From: Bacteroidetes bacterium HGW-Bacteroidetes-1
Lineage (GTDB): Bacteria; Bacteroidota; Bacteroidia; Bacteroidales; F082
Length of the DNA: 64,000 bases
Direction: 5' to 3'
Assembly (NCBI GenBank): GCA_002842755.1
Contig: PHDU01000005.1
Span: 1-64,000 of the forward strand
In this document: piece after piece, positions 13,876-23,389 of the stretch
Position numbering within the stretch: the first letter of the stretch is position 1
Layout: each line of letters starts with the position of its first letter
Notes under the pieces: generated by a model
What the model was told of the DNA's origin: nothing
Seen by the model: the letters and a program-made list of their open reading frames with translations, nothing else
The model's database searches: none
Translations under genes and position numbers: made by a program

Positions 13876-14657
13876 TATTCTACCTCCATTGTATTTATGT
13901 TAAAGAAATAGTCTTTACCATTTGTAAGAAGCCATGCCATATCCGACACGTACAACTTAACTCTGTCTTTGGGATTGCTGTCTTTAATGGCTTTAATCAT
14001 TTCCTTAAAGCCCATTCCAACCATCGTTACCGGGATGTTATCAAGACTACCGATGAAATCTTTGTCGGCAATCGTTCTGGTAAAGTTTTCACCAGTTGAA
14101 TTGTTTTCAATGCGGCATTTCATCATACCTTTTGCCGGTGTCATCTTGAATGTTTCATAGCTGAACGCTTTGGCATCATCGACAACATCTTGCAAAGTAC
14201 CAATCGGGAGTTCAACACCGTTTTCATAAACGATTTTGCCACGATTATATGTCAGTGCATCTTTGTCGAAGAAGTCAAGAATACCATCAATTGCCTGATA
14301 AGATTCTACAATTTCAGCATCAGAGGTTTGAGCCATATTCGAATGAATTTTGCCAACGCCTGTACCGTCACTGAGAAGGAATGCATCAACAGATGATTTG
14401 ATTCTTAACATTTCAGAATCGGTTCTGTTTACTGCGGCAATCAATTTCTGAAGATTTGGAACTTTGATGTTCCCTTCTTCTGTAACTTTAACACCGTCAC
14501 AATAAACTTCTGCGTACATTGTGACCATTTTGTCAGTTACTTTAGCCATGATTCGGTTATTCGGTGCTGTGTGAATAACAAGATCACGGATAATATTTCC
14601 GAGAGCGCAACGCCCTAAGAATTGTTTAAAGTTCGCTGTGTTCAACTGGATATCCAT
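13875..14657 (-). CDS. putative DNA sliding clamp (gp45/PCNA-like)
   Basis: 260 residues, the length of a two-domain clamp subunit. The N-terminus (FKQFLGRCALGNIIRDLVIH...) and the final strands (DRVKLYVSDMAWLLTNGKDYFF) follow the beta-alpha-beta pattern of clamp domains. No other clamp candidate is visible, while a clamp loader is encoded at 23658-24518. It sits between helicase and SSB. The assignment rests on fold-like patterns and context rather than on a diagnostic motif. Confidence 0.6.
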   Translation of the reverse strand: MDIQLNTANFKQFLGRCALGNIIRDLVIHTAPNNRIMAKVTDKMVTMYAEVYCDGVKVTEEGNIKVPNLQKLIAAVNRTDSEMLRIKSSVDAFLLSDGTGVGKIHSNMAQTSDAEIVESYQAIDGILDFFDKDALTYNRGKIVYENGVELPIGTLQDVVDDAKAFSYETFKMTPAKGMMKCRIENNSTGENFTRTIADKDFIGSLDNIPVTMVGMGFKEMIKAIKDSNPKDRVKLYVSDMAWLLTNGKDYFFNINTMEVE

Positions 14658-14678
14658 AGTTTAAAAACCTCCATAAAC

Positions 14679-14687
14679 ATTATAACA
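14679..14687 (-). promoter_or_regulatory. possible extended -10 promoter before the clamp-SSB genes
   Basis: TGTTATAAT on the minus strand, in the 46-bp gap between the helicase stop and the clamp start. The -35 region is weak, with TTGACT too far upstream. Plausible extra promoter for the abundant clamp and SSB. Confidence 0.4.
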
Positions 14688-14703
14688 ACATAGAATTGTT
14701 TTA

Positions 14704-16191
14704 TTAGTCAAGCAAATTTATTTCTTCTTCTTGAGAACATTTTGACAGTTTTCCTTCTTTAGCAATAGGTATTTCGCCTCCTGCTACCTTCTCTCCTTCT
14801 TCTTTTACCTTCTGTTTTTTGGTTTTCATACTGCTGAAACCAACCGCCATCATTTCTTCTTGTTCTTTTTCGATAAATGTCATTTTGTGAAACTGTGGGA
14901 TTACTTGGGTTCTACATTTTGGTATATTCCTTCCTTTAATAATTGAGATACTCATTCTGCCATTGTAAACAACTCCTTCAAACTCTGTCATAAAATCTTC
15001 ATCTTCTTTTGTAATCTCAAGCGCAATCATTATATCGGCCTTATGTGAGGCAATATCTGACCACGATCCTGACTCTGTATCAACCTTCTTAACACCACGT
15101 TTAGTTTGCTGTGCAGAGTATACCACACAATTGAATTCACCAGCAAACTCTTTTAGTGACGAATAAATAACACCAAAGGCAGCGGCGTCATAATCGGAAA
15201 CACCATTAATACCGGACTTCATATCACCAGCATAGTCAATGATTATAAAGTCTGGGTTAAACGGATTATTCGCAATGATGCTTCGTACCTTTGCCGGTGT
15301 GCAACCGCTTGGTACCCAATAAACTAACAGGTCTTCATCTCTGGAACTGACACAGGAAATCCGGTTATCCCATCGCTTCATCAAATCTGTATCAGTTGTA
15401 ATAGAACCAGATGAGAATTGCTTATGTTCTATACCGGTAATATTTGAATCCATTCGATACAAATACTGACTGGCACTCATTTCAATTGTGATAATTATTC
15501 CACGTAAACCACGCTTATAATTATGTAATGCCGTGTGCATCAAGAACATTGATTTACCAGTGTTTGTTCTGGCCTGATAAAGAACAAATTCGCCGGGAGC
15601 CTGTCTACCAATATATTTGTCGATGTTCTTAAAACCAAGTTCACACATACCAACCTTGTCTGGGTTGTCGTGTATATCTTTGGCTAATGATTGTCGATCT
15701 TTTAAACTGTTCTTTAAACCCATTACAGTTTGTACCTGCTTTGGGTTCTTCATTCTCCTGATTTCGGAAAAGCTCTTTTCCAAATCAGTCATAGTACCAT
15801 CAAAGTTCTTATCAACGTAATCTATCGAATTGTTTAATGCACCCAAGAACTTTCTTCGACAAGCAAACTCTGTCAGTGCAATACAGTGAACCTTGAAGTC
15901 TTCAATCGTGCAAGGTCGTGTCTTTATTGCTCTTAATGCTTCCAAGACCTTTAAGTTTTCCTTCTCTGGTCTTTCCTGCATGTTCTTGTAATATGTCAGG
16001 AACCCTTGAGTAGAAAGGACATCACCTTTTCGTAATCGTTCACAAAGGATTAAAACTATTTCACGGTTTACAAGATTTGCGAATTGTTCTTCTTTAGCAG
16101 GTGACGCATCAAATACTTTAATTGCATCCTTGCCGTATTTAAACAGCCCAAACATTAGAGATAGTTCTGTATCAATACATTCAACCTTCAT
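14704..16191 (-). CDS. replicative DNA helicase, DnaB/gp41 family
   Basis: 495 residues. RecA-like core with Walker A ARTNTGKS (about 207-214), Walker B FIIIDYAGD, a QTKRG motif (the DnaB-type glutamine and arginine finger region) and SIIKGRN near the end. The helical N-terminal 150 residues match the DnaB N-domain. Hexameric 5'-3' helicase that unwinds the fork and binds primase; the primase is on the other strand at 41937. The start overlaps the loader gene stop by 4 bp. Confidence 0.92.
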   Translation of the reverse strand: MKVECIDTELSLMFGLFKYGKDAIKVFDASPAKEEQFANLVNREIVLILCERLRKGDVLSTQGFLTYYKNMQERPEKENLKVLEALRAIKTRPCTIEDFKVHCIALTEFACRRKFLGALNNSIDYVDKNFDGTMTDLEKSFSEIRRMKNPKQVQTVMGLKNSLKDRQSLAKDIHDNPDKVGMCELGFKNIDKYIGRQAPGEFVLYQARTNTGKSMFLMHTALHNYKRGLRGIIITIEMSASQYLYRMDSNITGIEHKQFSSGSITTDTDLMKRWDNRISCVSSRDEDLLVYWVPSGCTPAKVRSIIANNPFNPDFIIIDYAGDMKSGINGVSDYDAAAFGVIYSSLKEFAGEFNCVVYSAQQTKRGVKKVDTESGSWSDIASHKADIMIALEITKEDEDFMTEFEGVVYNGRMSISIIKGRNIPKCRTQVIPQFHKMTFIEKEQEEMMAVGFSSMKTKKQKVKEEGEKVAGGEIPIAKEGKLSKCSQEEEINLLD

Positions 16192-17042
16192 AATGTCCTA
16201 CCTCTGTTTGGGATTCTCTGCTTTGAAACCGGTCTGACAGACTCACCTTCAGATGAGCTTACCTTTTTATCTGAGAACAGCTTGACAAATTCTGGGTTTA
16301 ATTCGTTCAACCGTTCTAAGGCACTCTGCTTCTTTTTATCAATGCTGACTTCGAACTTTAAACAATCCAAGACGAAGTATTCAATCAGTGATGTGCAATA
16401 CTTTTTCTTCAAATCATCTAATATTAAATCACCAACAATTATCGTTATACAATTCATACTTGAACGTAAATTCAATAAGTTCATGAAACGTGTTGTAACA
16501 AATGATTCTTCTTCGGCTAATTGTTTATTATTCTCTTGCCCGAAACCATCAACGATGAGAAACTTAGTCTCTACCAGTGAATCCCAACCCTTCTCATCTC
16601 TTTCAAAGTTGAAGAATGTATCAATGAGTTCATGTGATTTAATCATCGCTGCATCATGTTCACTATCAATCAGATTAACCGCGATTAGACTGGCAATAAA
16701 CGATGTTGCATAGTCCTTTCGTTCTTTACAGTGTATGAATATGTTTGTCGCTTCTGTGAGCTGCCTAATCATCTTGATTAACAGTTTCACATTTTCCTGA
16801 CACTCTTTTGTAAATGTCTCGACAAATTTTCCATTACTGCCATTGAACAGAACTAACGGGACACCGATCTTTATGTATTCTTTGTTCTTGAGAAATGCCT
16901 TTGTACAATCACAATCGACGTATGTTTGTTCGTCTTTCATGATATGACCAAGATGGTCACACTTGGTACATTCCTTCTTTAACTTCTCGTAATAATCCTG
17001 ACAAACCCCAAAATATTTTTCCTTGAAAAACTCTGGTAGCAT
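16188..17042 (-). CDS. putative helicase loader (DnaC/DnaI-like)
   Basis: 284 residues with AAAGGAATT before ATG 17042. A zinc-like cysteine cluster (C..C at about 25-28, then CDC at about 44-46) resembles the DnaI/DnaC N-domain. The following AAA+-like region has FLIVDGFGQE as Walker B but no intact Walker A (IFIHCKERKDYATSF in its place). Encoded directly upstream of the helicase with a 4-bp overlap. If right, it delivers the helicase to DNA, possibly without ATP hydrolysis. Confidence 0.65.
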   Translation of the reverse strand: MLPEFFKEKYFGVCQDYYEKLKKECTKCDHLGHIMKDEQTYVDCDCTKAFLKNKEYIKIGVPLVLFNGSNGKFVETFTKECQENVKLLIKMIRQLTEATNIFIHCKERKDYATSFIASLIAVNLIDSEHDAAMIKSHELIDTFFNFERDEKGWDSLVETKFLIVDGFGQENNKQLAEEESFVTTRFMNLLNLRSSMNCITIIVGDLILDDLKKKYCTSLIEYFVLDCLKFEVSIDKKKQSALERLNELNPEFVKLFSDKKVSSSEGESVRPVSKQRIPNRGRTL

Positions 17043-17057
17043 TAGAACAATTCCTTT

Positions 17058-18005
17058 TTAATTGTTGTCTATTTGAGCACATTCATGAAAGATTCCTACA
17101 TTTTTCAGTCGTTTAACCTGATCTTCACAGTATTGTTTAGACACATCAATACTGACATAATATCGGTTCATCGACTTTGCCATAACTGCCGTTGTACCTG
17201 AACCACCGAACGGATCAACAACTATATCGCCGGGATTTGTCCATGTAAGGATATGGTCACGAACAAGTTCCTCTGGGAATACTGCGGGATGATCATTGGA
17301 TAGCTTTAAATATTTGTCATATGTATTCTTGACAGCCCAAACATCACAACGTTTACCATTTGGGTCAAGAATAATATAACCACGATTTACATATTCAAGA
17401 ATTTTGTCGTGTGTGAGTTCTTCTGGTTTCTCATTGTTTGCCGGGTAAGCCCACACATTCCACCTTGCGCCAACATCTTTATATTTCTTACCTGTTGTGC
17501 AAGCCTCTTTCTTTGTTCCATCGGCCTGACGTTCTCTACCGGGTACCAAACAACCACCCCAAAGGTTCTGACGATCTTCGATGATGTTGATTGTTTTTGG
17601 TTTACCCTTGCTGAAAACAAACATATATTCAAATGAATTGTGGTATCTGATTTTCTCAGGGTATTTAAGGAATGTTTTCTGCCAGATCATTGTATCGTGG
17701 ATATTTAAACCGCATTTCTGTTTGAAATACAACGCCTGTTTAAACGATGTTCCAGATTCAGAACCATCAATAACTGTATCTTGAACTACCCAAACAATTA
17801 CCCCGCCGGGTTTTAATGCTCTGGCTAATTCCTGTGCAATTGTACAAAAATCAAACGCATAACCTTCATACGATCGAGCATAATCATAGGGTGGTGACAT
17901 TATACCAAAATCAATAGACTCATCTGGCAATAGCCTTAACTTTTCGGCAGAATCACCATGGTAAACTTTATTAACAAGGAGTTTCATTTCTTCAGGAAGA
18001 TTCAT
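17058..18005 (-). CDS. DNA methyltransferase (N4-cytosine/N6-adenine type, beta order)
   Basis: 315 residues. The catalytic SPPYDYARS motif is near residue 37 and the AdoMet-binding DPFGGSGTTAVMA is near the C-terminus, i.e. beta-class motif order; SPPY is commonest in N4-cytosine enzymes. A central insertion of about 80 residues may be the target recognition region. It probably protects phage DNA from restriction or alters regulation. Unrelated in detail to the MIKLMKGD family of methyltransferases elsewhere in the window. Confidence 0.9.
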   Translation of the reverse strand: MNLPEEMKLLVNKVYHGDSAEKLRLLPDESIDFGIMSPPYDYARSYEGYAFDFCTIAQELARALKPGGVIVWVVQDTVIDGSESGTSFKQALYFKQKCGLNIHDTMIWQKTFLKYPEKIRYHNSFEYMFVFSKGKPKTINIIEDRQNLWGGCLVPGRERQADGTKKEACTTGKKYKDVGARWNVWAYPANNEKPEELTHDKILEYVNRGYIILDPNGKRCDVWAVKNTYDKYLKLSNDHPAVFPEELVRDHILTWTNPGDIVVDPFGGSGTTAVMAKSMNRYYVSIDVSKQYCEDQVKRLKNVGIFHECAQIDNN

Positions 18006-18046
18006 ATAGGGAAATGTCCTTTTATTGCTTGTTTAAAGGGGATTTT

Positions 18047-18082
18047 GTGGTCTGGTGCATCATGATAACACACCAGAACCAC
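18047..18082 (-). terminator. hairpin after the DNA polymerase gene
   Basis: GTGG-TCTGGTG pairs with CACCAGA-ACCAC with one bulge. It lies in the 96-bp gap after the polymerase stop. The minus-strand sequence continues AAAATCCCC without a U-tract, so it may attenuate rather than fully terminate. Confidence 0.5.
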
Positions 18083-18101
18083 TTTAATCAATGCTTATTC
18101 G

Positions 18102-21100
18102 TCAATTCCATAAAAAGCTTCGACCGGCTTTAGCAGAACCCGATGAATTGCCCTTGACATAATATTCATTCCATTTCAATGTCGGATAGGCAACGACCAA
18201 CAGCCTTTCAAACGCCGGGAATATCTTGTTATTCCAATAGTAAGATTCATTGTATTTACCAGTGAATGCATAGAGTGGCCTTGGTAGCGGCTTCTGTCTT
18301 GTGTCAAAGCTTTCAATGAAGTATTGAACCTTGTCACCAACCCAGAAGTCTTTACCATCTTTAAGCATCTGAGCAGCTACTTTTGTGTGCATCATCGGTT
18401 TATCATATTGATCAATAGGCTTTGTAACCTTCTGAGCAAACATCAGTTCATCCAATGGAAGCTTGCTGGAAAATACTTTGGTTTGTTTATCAAGAATCCA
18501 TGCCCGGATATCAATTGGTGATGGTGGTTCATCTGACAGAATCCATTCAAGAATTTCTTTCTGGTATTTCTTAACGAAACCACATTGATCTGTTCTGACA
18601 TATTCAAAACCAGTGATCTTCAGTTTACAAGGATTAACTTCATGACCATCAAGGTAGTCGAGATAACCAGCGTAACGCTTTTTGGCATTAACGATTAAGA
18701 ATGTTCTGAATCCTTTATCATAGGACATTTCCAGTGTACAAACATCTGCATTAAATTCTTCTTTGGCAATTTTATCGCACAACTTCTGAATCTTACCCAA
18801 GAGGTCTATGACATCATCTACCGATTTGATCTTGTCTACAAACAATGAATCTGTATTGTGTAATAGAATTGAACCCATTGCATCAACAAAGTTGTGATTA
18901 TCGGCTACCGACAAATCATAAAGATAATCATCATAATCAATTGGTTTGCAAATATTTTCTATCAAGTGCTTACCATATCCTTCATTGATCAGATTCTTAA
19001 CGGTATAGGTCTTTTTATTAAAGTTACTCTGACAAACAACCACCATACCAACCTGTTTCATGAGAGTAGACAATCCAGAAATCAACTTAATTGAAGCTGA
19101 TTCGAAATCATAGTTCGTGCCGCTTTTTATTTCTGTAATTGAACCATCACCAATCATTAGCTGTTGGATGAAATGTTTCTTTTGCTCCAACGACAATCTA
19201 TAAACAAAGTTTGGTATTCTTTTTTGGTCATATTTTTGTCCACAAAGTTGTCTAAATACAATAGCCTGTAAACAAGTCATCATCTGTAGTTTATTATTAC
19301 CATCAGATTGACACAATAATCCATTTTCTGCATTTTTGAATAGCCAGTCTGTTGTTTGTTTTAATTGATTTAACAACCAGAAATCTCTTGACGCAATTGA
19401 TGTACCTTTACGACTTTGTGTTGTTTCCGGGGTCGATGATGAACCATTACATATATAGTGCGCCAACAAACTTAAAAAGCCATTGAACATCGGGTCATTA
19501 ACATTGAGATGCCGCAACATTGTTGTCTTTTTGACTTGATTGTGTGATAAGAAAATCTTTTCACTATCTGCGGTTAAATAGACATCCCCACCACGCTTTC
19601 TTGTGTAAGAATATGGTTCCATATAATCTAATAGGTCGATTGTCGTGATTGGTTGTATGTCTGGTAATTGAGTTAAACTGAATGCATTAAAGCCGTCTGT
19701 TGGCTTAAAACATTGCCCCTCTGAATTTATCAATGAATGATCTTTTGATACTTCAGTAACGCCATGTCGGTATCTATAGTGGTAGACTTCTTTTTTAACT
19801 TTATGTCTTATGACACAATCAACCGACTTCCATTCGGAATCATGTGTTTGAAAGTTGTATGAGAGTGCTGTTACATTTTCATCAAAACTTCCATATTCTT
19901 TTCCATCCTTGATATATCGCTTGGTTGTTTTATTGAACAATTCTTCAAAGGATACAACGGAAACATCATCATTTGTTTTAATAATCGTACATCTGTCTTT
20001 AGTTACACTATCACCGTAAATTATAATGTATCCTTCATCCTCTAGGAACTTAGCACCAGCTTTATTAAAATACTGACCACCAAGAGTTACAGATTCAGCA
20101 ACCCTTGTATCATAAAATCTTGTATGTGACTCGCCTAGTGCTCCGTAAAATGAAAGACCAAATGATTTGTAAACATATTGAAGGTTATCATATGTTTTAT
20201 GCATCAGAGAACCGGGAGATTCTTTACTCATTAGGTCTTTGTAGAAATCTCTCTTCTCTTTCATTCTGGTAATAACTTTTGGAAGGATGCCAATAAAATC
20301 TTTCCTGAATCTATGACCACTTGGGGTTTTGATACACATTTCATCAGGAACGCTATCATCTGTAACAAGAGTATCAGGTGAAATATTCAGTGTTTTGATG
20401 ACGTTTGGGTAAAGTGATGAATAGTCAAATACTTTAACATTCTTGTATCTTCCGGGCTTTGGTGGGAATACATAAGCCCCTTCAAATTTATCATCATCTT
20501 CGTCATCGTCTTGTATCAACTGACCATTTTCATCGTATTCCCTGATGATCGTTTTAAAGTGATAATGTTTATCTTCCTGTGCCTGTTTAACGATGAGATT
20601 GTCAACTTTTCGAGTGATAAACAAGTCATCACAAGGACACATACCGATAGCATTTACGTTTCTTGCAACAGCTAGATACTTTGTTTTCATTTCAAGTTCA
20701 TATTGCCGTCTTACGTCAACTCTATTGTATTTCTCAAGAAGTTCTGGGTGGTTAAGCCACATCTCATAAACACCAATACCTTCATGTTGAACCTTACCTT
20801 CGCCGAGGTATTCTTGTGAAACATTTTCAAGAGAGTATGAACGCAATGATACAGACTTCTGAAATACCTTCATCTGATCCTGATGAAATATTTTACGCCA
20901 ATCGAGTTGTATTCCATATCTCATCATCCTCGATTTCACGTATGGTAAGTCAAAGGATATCCCGTTCCATGAGATGATTACATCATATGAGTTAAAGATT
21001 TTACCAATCTTAATAAGTAATTCTTTCTCTTCTTCATCTGTATCTTCAGCAATTTTCAAAAATGCTTCTTTACCATCAACCAAATCCTTGAAAGCAACCG

Positions 21101-21596
21101 ATAAAATGCGGAATTCTCCGGGGATTGGCTGACCGTTCTTAATGCGATCATCAGTTTCAATATCGAAGAATAAACATTTGTAATCCTGTTCAAACTCTAC
21201 GTTATCCTGCAAGGCAAATCGTTTGTGTGGTGGTATATCAGCTTCAAATGTTTCACATTCAAGCATCTTCAGCTTTTCAAGCATGTCATTGAATGCGAAT
21301 GTCTTGTAACCCCAATCTCTTTCCATTTCCTTGTTTAAGGACTCTGTTTTGTGTGGGTAATCAGCATAAATCTTAACGTATTTACCATCAGGTTCAACCG
21401 AGTTGATGACGTTGTTGCTTGTGAACTGGTTAAACTTGCTTCTTAACCGTTCATAATCTTCGGCTAAGACGTAGAAAAACCAAGCAAACTTTGTTTCACC
21501 GATTCCCTTTTTACCTGTCTCTGGATTCCTGTAGACGTAGGCTATTTTATTTAAGCCTCTATCCCATGCTCTCATTATCTTGAACTTTTCGGCCAT
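18102..21596 (-). CDS. family B DNA polymerase with intein
   Basis: 1164 residues. Exonuclease motifs: FFDIETDD (about 143-150), SWNGISFDLPYV (about 209-220) and YNRVDVRRQYE. Polymerase motifs: A is FDYSSLYPNVI (about 390-400), B is KSFGLSFYG (Leu where Asn is usual), C is YGD|TDS, then KKRYAGY. An intein of 385 residues interrupts motif C (530-914); removal leaves 779 residues, near the size of T4-like polymerases. Acts as the replicative polymerase with proofreading. Confidence 0.95.
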   Translation of the reverse strand: MAEKFKIMRAWDRGLNKIAYVYRNPETGKKGIGETKFAWFFYVLAEDYERLRSKFNQFTSNNVINSVEPDGKYVKIYADYPHKTESLNKEMERDWGYKTFAFNDMLEKLKMLECETFEADIPPHKRFALQDNVEFEQDYKCLFFDIETDDRIKNGQPIPGEFRILSVAFKDLVDGKEAFLKIAEDTDEEEKELLIKIGKIFNSYDVIISWNGISFDLPYVKSRMMRYGIQLDWRKIFHQDQMKVFQKSVSLRSYSLENVSQEYLGEGKVQHEGIGVYEMWLNHPELLEKYNRVDVRRQYELEMKTKYLAVARNVNAIGMCPCDDLFITRKVDNLIVKQAQEDKHYHFKTIIREYDENGQLIQDDDEDDDKFEGAYVFPPKPGRYKNVKVFDYSSLYPNVIKTLNISPDTLVTDDSVPDEMCIKTPSGHRFRKDFIGILPKVITRMKEKRDFYKDLMSKESPGSLMHKTYDNLQYVYKSFGLSFYGALGESHTRFYDTRVAESVTLGGQYFNKAGAKFLEDEGYIIIYGDSVTKDRCTIIKTNDDVSVVSFEELFNKTTKRYIKDGKEYGSFDENVTALSYNFQTHDSEWKSVDCVIRHKVKKEVYHYRYRHGVTEVSKDHSLINSEGQCFKPTDGFNAFSLTQLPDIQPITTIDLLDYMEPYSYTRKRGGDVYLTADSEKIFLSHNQVKKTTMLRHLNVNDPMFNGFLSLLAHYICNGSSSTPETTQSRKGTSIASRDFWLLNQLKQTTDWLFKNAENGLLCQSDGNNKLQMMTCLQAIVFRQLCGQKYDQKRIPNFVYRLSLEQKKHFIQQLMIGDGSITEIKSGTNYDFESASIKLISGLSTLMKQVGMVVVCQSNFNKKTYTVKNLINEGYGKHLIENICKPIDYDDYLYDLSVADNHNFVDAMGSILLHNTDSLFVDKIKSVDDVIDLLGKIQKLCDKIAKEEFNADVCTLEMSYDKGFRTFLIVNAKKRYAGYLDYLDGHEVNPCKLKITGFEYVRTDQCGFVKKYQKEILEWILSDEPPSPIDIRAWILDKQTKVFSSKLPLDELMFAQKVTKPIDQYDKPMMHTKVAAQMLKDGKDFWVGDKVQYFIESFDTRQKPLPRPLYAFTGKYNESYYWNNKIFPAFERLLVVAYPTLKWNEYYVKGNSSGSAKAGRSFLWN
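18855..20009 (-). mobile_element. intein in DNA polymerase motif C, with LAGLIDADG-type endonuclease remnant or domain
   Basis: Begins SVTKDRCTI directly after YGD and ends LLHN directly before TDS. Splicing block B is present (VSKDHSL) and so is a terminal VADNHNFV...HN block. First residue Ser, last Asn, +1 Thr: a normal Ser/Thr-type splicing set. The middle has two LAGLIDADG-like helices, LLAHYICNGSS (Asn where Asp/Glu is expected) and LMIGDGSIT, so cleavage activity is uncertain. The insertion point equals the pol-c site used by archaeal and viral family B polymerases. Confidence 0.93.
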
Positions 21597-21615
21597 AACT
21601 GATATAAACTCCTTT

Positions 21616-21876
21616 TTAATCTATGAAACCTGCGAAACCTTTATCTGTAGTCAGTTCTGTGAAAAACGGTTCTGGAATGTTCTCACCCCGCGATAACTTG
21701 AATGTAGCGACACCATAAACCATTTTAGTTTTCCTATCCTTGAATAATGGGTCAAAACCATCATAAACCATAGCAACACCATCATCGGTATTAATATGAA
21801 AACATGTGTTCAATTCTTTACCATCAATAAATGGATGCACCACAAACGCATAATTATGATCCGCTGTTATTATCAT
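21616..21876 (-). CDS. hypothetical protein
   Basis: 86 residues from ATG 21876 with GAGG 9 nt upstream (the track's TTG is inside the upstream gene's end). Beta-rich pattern, no motif recognised. It lies between the small membrane protein and the DNA polymerase, all co-directional. Confidence 0.7.
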   Translation of the reverse strand: MIITADHNYAFVVHPFIDGKELNTCFHINTDDGVAMVYDGFDPLFKDRKTKMVYGVATFKLSRGENIPEPFFTELTTDKGFAGFID

Positions 21877-21880
21877 TTTG

Positions 21881-22054
21881 TTAATCCTCAAACAAACTCA
21901 ATATAAATGATCCAACCATACAGGATATGGCAACAATCAATGATATAATTGTTGATATAACAGCGATTGCCACCCCGATCAACATTATTAAACCTATCAA
22001 TGCGAATGGTACAAGAGCCAGACAAACGATTACTAACAATGCATCCATTATCAT
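21881..22054 (-). CDS. 57-residue hydrophobic membrane protein
   Basis: Below the track cutoff. ATG 22054 has GAGGTAAATTA upstream. Apart from the ends (MIMDA.. and ..LFED) the sequence is almost uninterruptedly hydrophobic, enough for two membrane spans. Function unknown; possibly an early host-membrane modifier. Confidence 0.7.
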   Translation of the reverse strand: MIMDALLVIVCLALVPFALIGLIMLIGVAIAVISTIISLIVAISCMVGSFILSLFED

Positions 22055-22063
22055 TAATTTACC

Positions 22064-22684
22064 TCATTTTGTAATAACGAAGTTTACCCAATCATATTCC
22101 TTAGCCATCTTATTACTTTGGAATCTATCTTTGTAGAAACCAAAAGCATTTCTGAACTTTGCTGTAAGGAAAAAGGCTTCCCACTTTTCTCTTGTAAACA
22201 ACGAAACATGTGTCGGGTCTACGTCTATAGTACCAGGTAACAGAGGCCCAACGGTTGCTATGTAAATAATACCTCCGGGCATTAGTACACGATACAGCTC
22301 ATTTAAAACACCGGGAATAAGTTCTTCGGGGATATGTTCAATAACCTGCCCCATGTGTATGAAATAGAATGTATCGTTTGAAAAAGGTATCTTCCCATCT
22401 TCCACATTACACAAACGATCTCTGATTTCTGGGAATGGTGTGTTTTGAATGTACCAGTCAGATACATCGCCACCAAACACATTATCATAACCATGTCGCC
22501 TAAATGTTTCAACTAAAACTCCGGTTGCAGAACCCATGTCAAACATCTTATGCTTCTTTGTAATGTGTTCTTCAAAGATATCTTTAAGCATATGGAAGTA
22601 TTGTGTTTGCCATTCACCAATACAATTCATGTTGAAGTTATTCGTGTTTTTACAAAAATCAAAGTATTCTTTGCCAAATTTCAT
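22064..22684 (-). CDS. class I SAM-dependent methyltransferase
   Basis: 206 residues. Motif I DMGSATG (about 50-56), an acidic ligand in FGGDVS, and IEHIPEE...LYRVLMPGGIIYI typical of the Methyltransf_11/UbiE-like fold. No DPPY, so the substrate is probably not DNA bases in the usual way; small molecules, glycans or protein are possible. The start ATG overlaps the preceding stop (ATGA). Confidence 0.85.
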   Translation of the reverse strand: MKFGKEYFDFCKNTNNFNMNCIGEWQTQYFHMLKDIFEEHITKKHKMFDMGSATGVLVETFRRHGYDNVFGGDVSDWYIQNTPFPEIRDRLCNVEDGKIPFSNDTFYFIHMGQVIEHIPEELIPGVLNELYRVLMPGGIIYIATVGPLLPGTIDVDPTHVSLFTREKWEAFFLTAKFRNAFGFYKDRFQSNKMAKEYDWVNFVITK

Positions 22685-22851
22685 TGTTTTTTCTCCGGTT
22701 TATAGCAACGTGTTTCTTTGTATAAAGACGTATCCATATCCAATTCTATCGCTCGTTTCTGATGCTTTTCATGGAAATATTTAACACAAGTTTCTCTGTG
22801 TATACAATCATCCTGTGTACAAAAGCTCCGGTCACGATAAATTGGTTTCAT
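22681..22851 (-). CDS. 56-residue Cys-containing hypothetical protein
   Basis: Below the track cutoff. ATG 22851 (GGATTAAAT upstream) to TGA that overlaps the methyltransferase ATG. The pattern C-x4-C-x5-C with a later RC suggests a small metal-binding or redox fold. Basic C-terminus. Function unknown. Confidence 0.65.
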   Translation of the reverse strand: MKPIYRDRSFCTQDDCIHRETCVKYFHEKHQKRAIELDMDTSLYKETRCYKPEKKQ

Positions 22852-22853
22852 AT

Positions 22854-23102
22854 TTAATCCTCATCAATAGGTAAGTCTTCATCAATAACAGTAATGCGTG
22901 GTTTTACTTTCTGCACTGTTGGTTCAGGCTTTTCAGGTTCTTCAGCTATCTCAACTGAATCAATCTGTGTCAATTCTATCCTAAAGCGGTATAAAGGACA
23001 AGTCTTTATTGGACAATTTATAATCTCATCCTTTTGACCATTAGAACACTCTTGACACTTCATACGAATAGCATCAAGCGGGGTCTTTGGTTTCTTAGCC
23101 AT
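22854..23102 (-). CDS. small zinc-finger-like protein
   Basis: 82 residues. CQECS...CPIKTCPLYRFR forms a four-cysteine cluster of a type common in small phage proteins, followed by an acidic/proline-rich tail (EEPEKPEPT...). TAATG-type overlap with the gene upstream. Function unknown; possibly binds a nucleic acid or a host protein. Confidence 0.75.
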   Translation of the reverse strand: MAKKPKTPLDAIRMKCQECSNGQKDEIINCPIKTCPLYRFRIELTQIDSVEIAEEPEKPEPTVQKVKPRITVIDEDLPIDED

Positions 23103-23389
23103 TATATAACGCCCTTCATTACCTCAATCTCGACTCGTTTGATCTTCGCGCCGTTTAACGCTGTTTCAATAGATTCAATCTTGTTAATAATTGAGTTAAT
23201 TCTTCTCAGGATATACAAACCGAGTGTCATTAGAAACAGAAATATATCTGAGAAAAACATAGGATTCTGGGTAATAATATGAAAACATGCCCAAACAAAC
23301 GATATATAAGCTGCGTAATAATCGGCGTCAATTATATAAAGATATAAATTAGCCAGAAACTTTGCTAATATTGTTCTAAGATTGTCCAT
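23102..23389 (-). CDS. membrane protein, unknown
   Basis: 95 residues with two to three hydrophobic segments (about 10-38 and 43-62), then a helical, coiled-coil-like cytoplasmic tail (RRINSIINKIESIETAL). Overlaps both neighbours by a base or two. No family recognised. Confidence 0.7.
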   Translation of the reverse strand: MDNLRTILAKFLANLYLYIIDADYYAAYISFVWACFHIITQNPMFFSDIFLFLMTLGLYILRRINSIINKIESIETALNGAKIKRVEIEVMKGVI

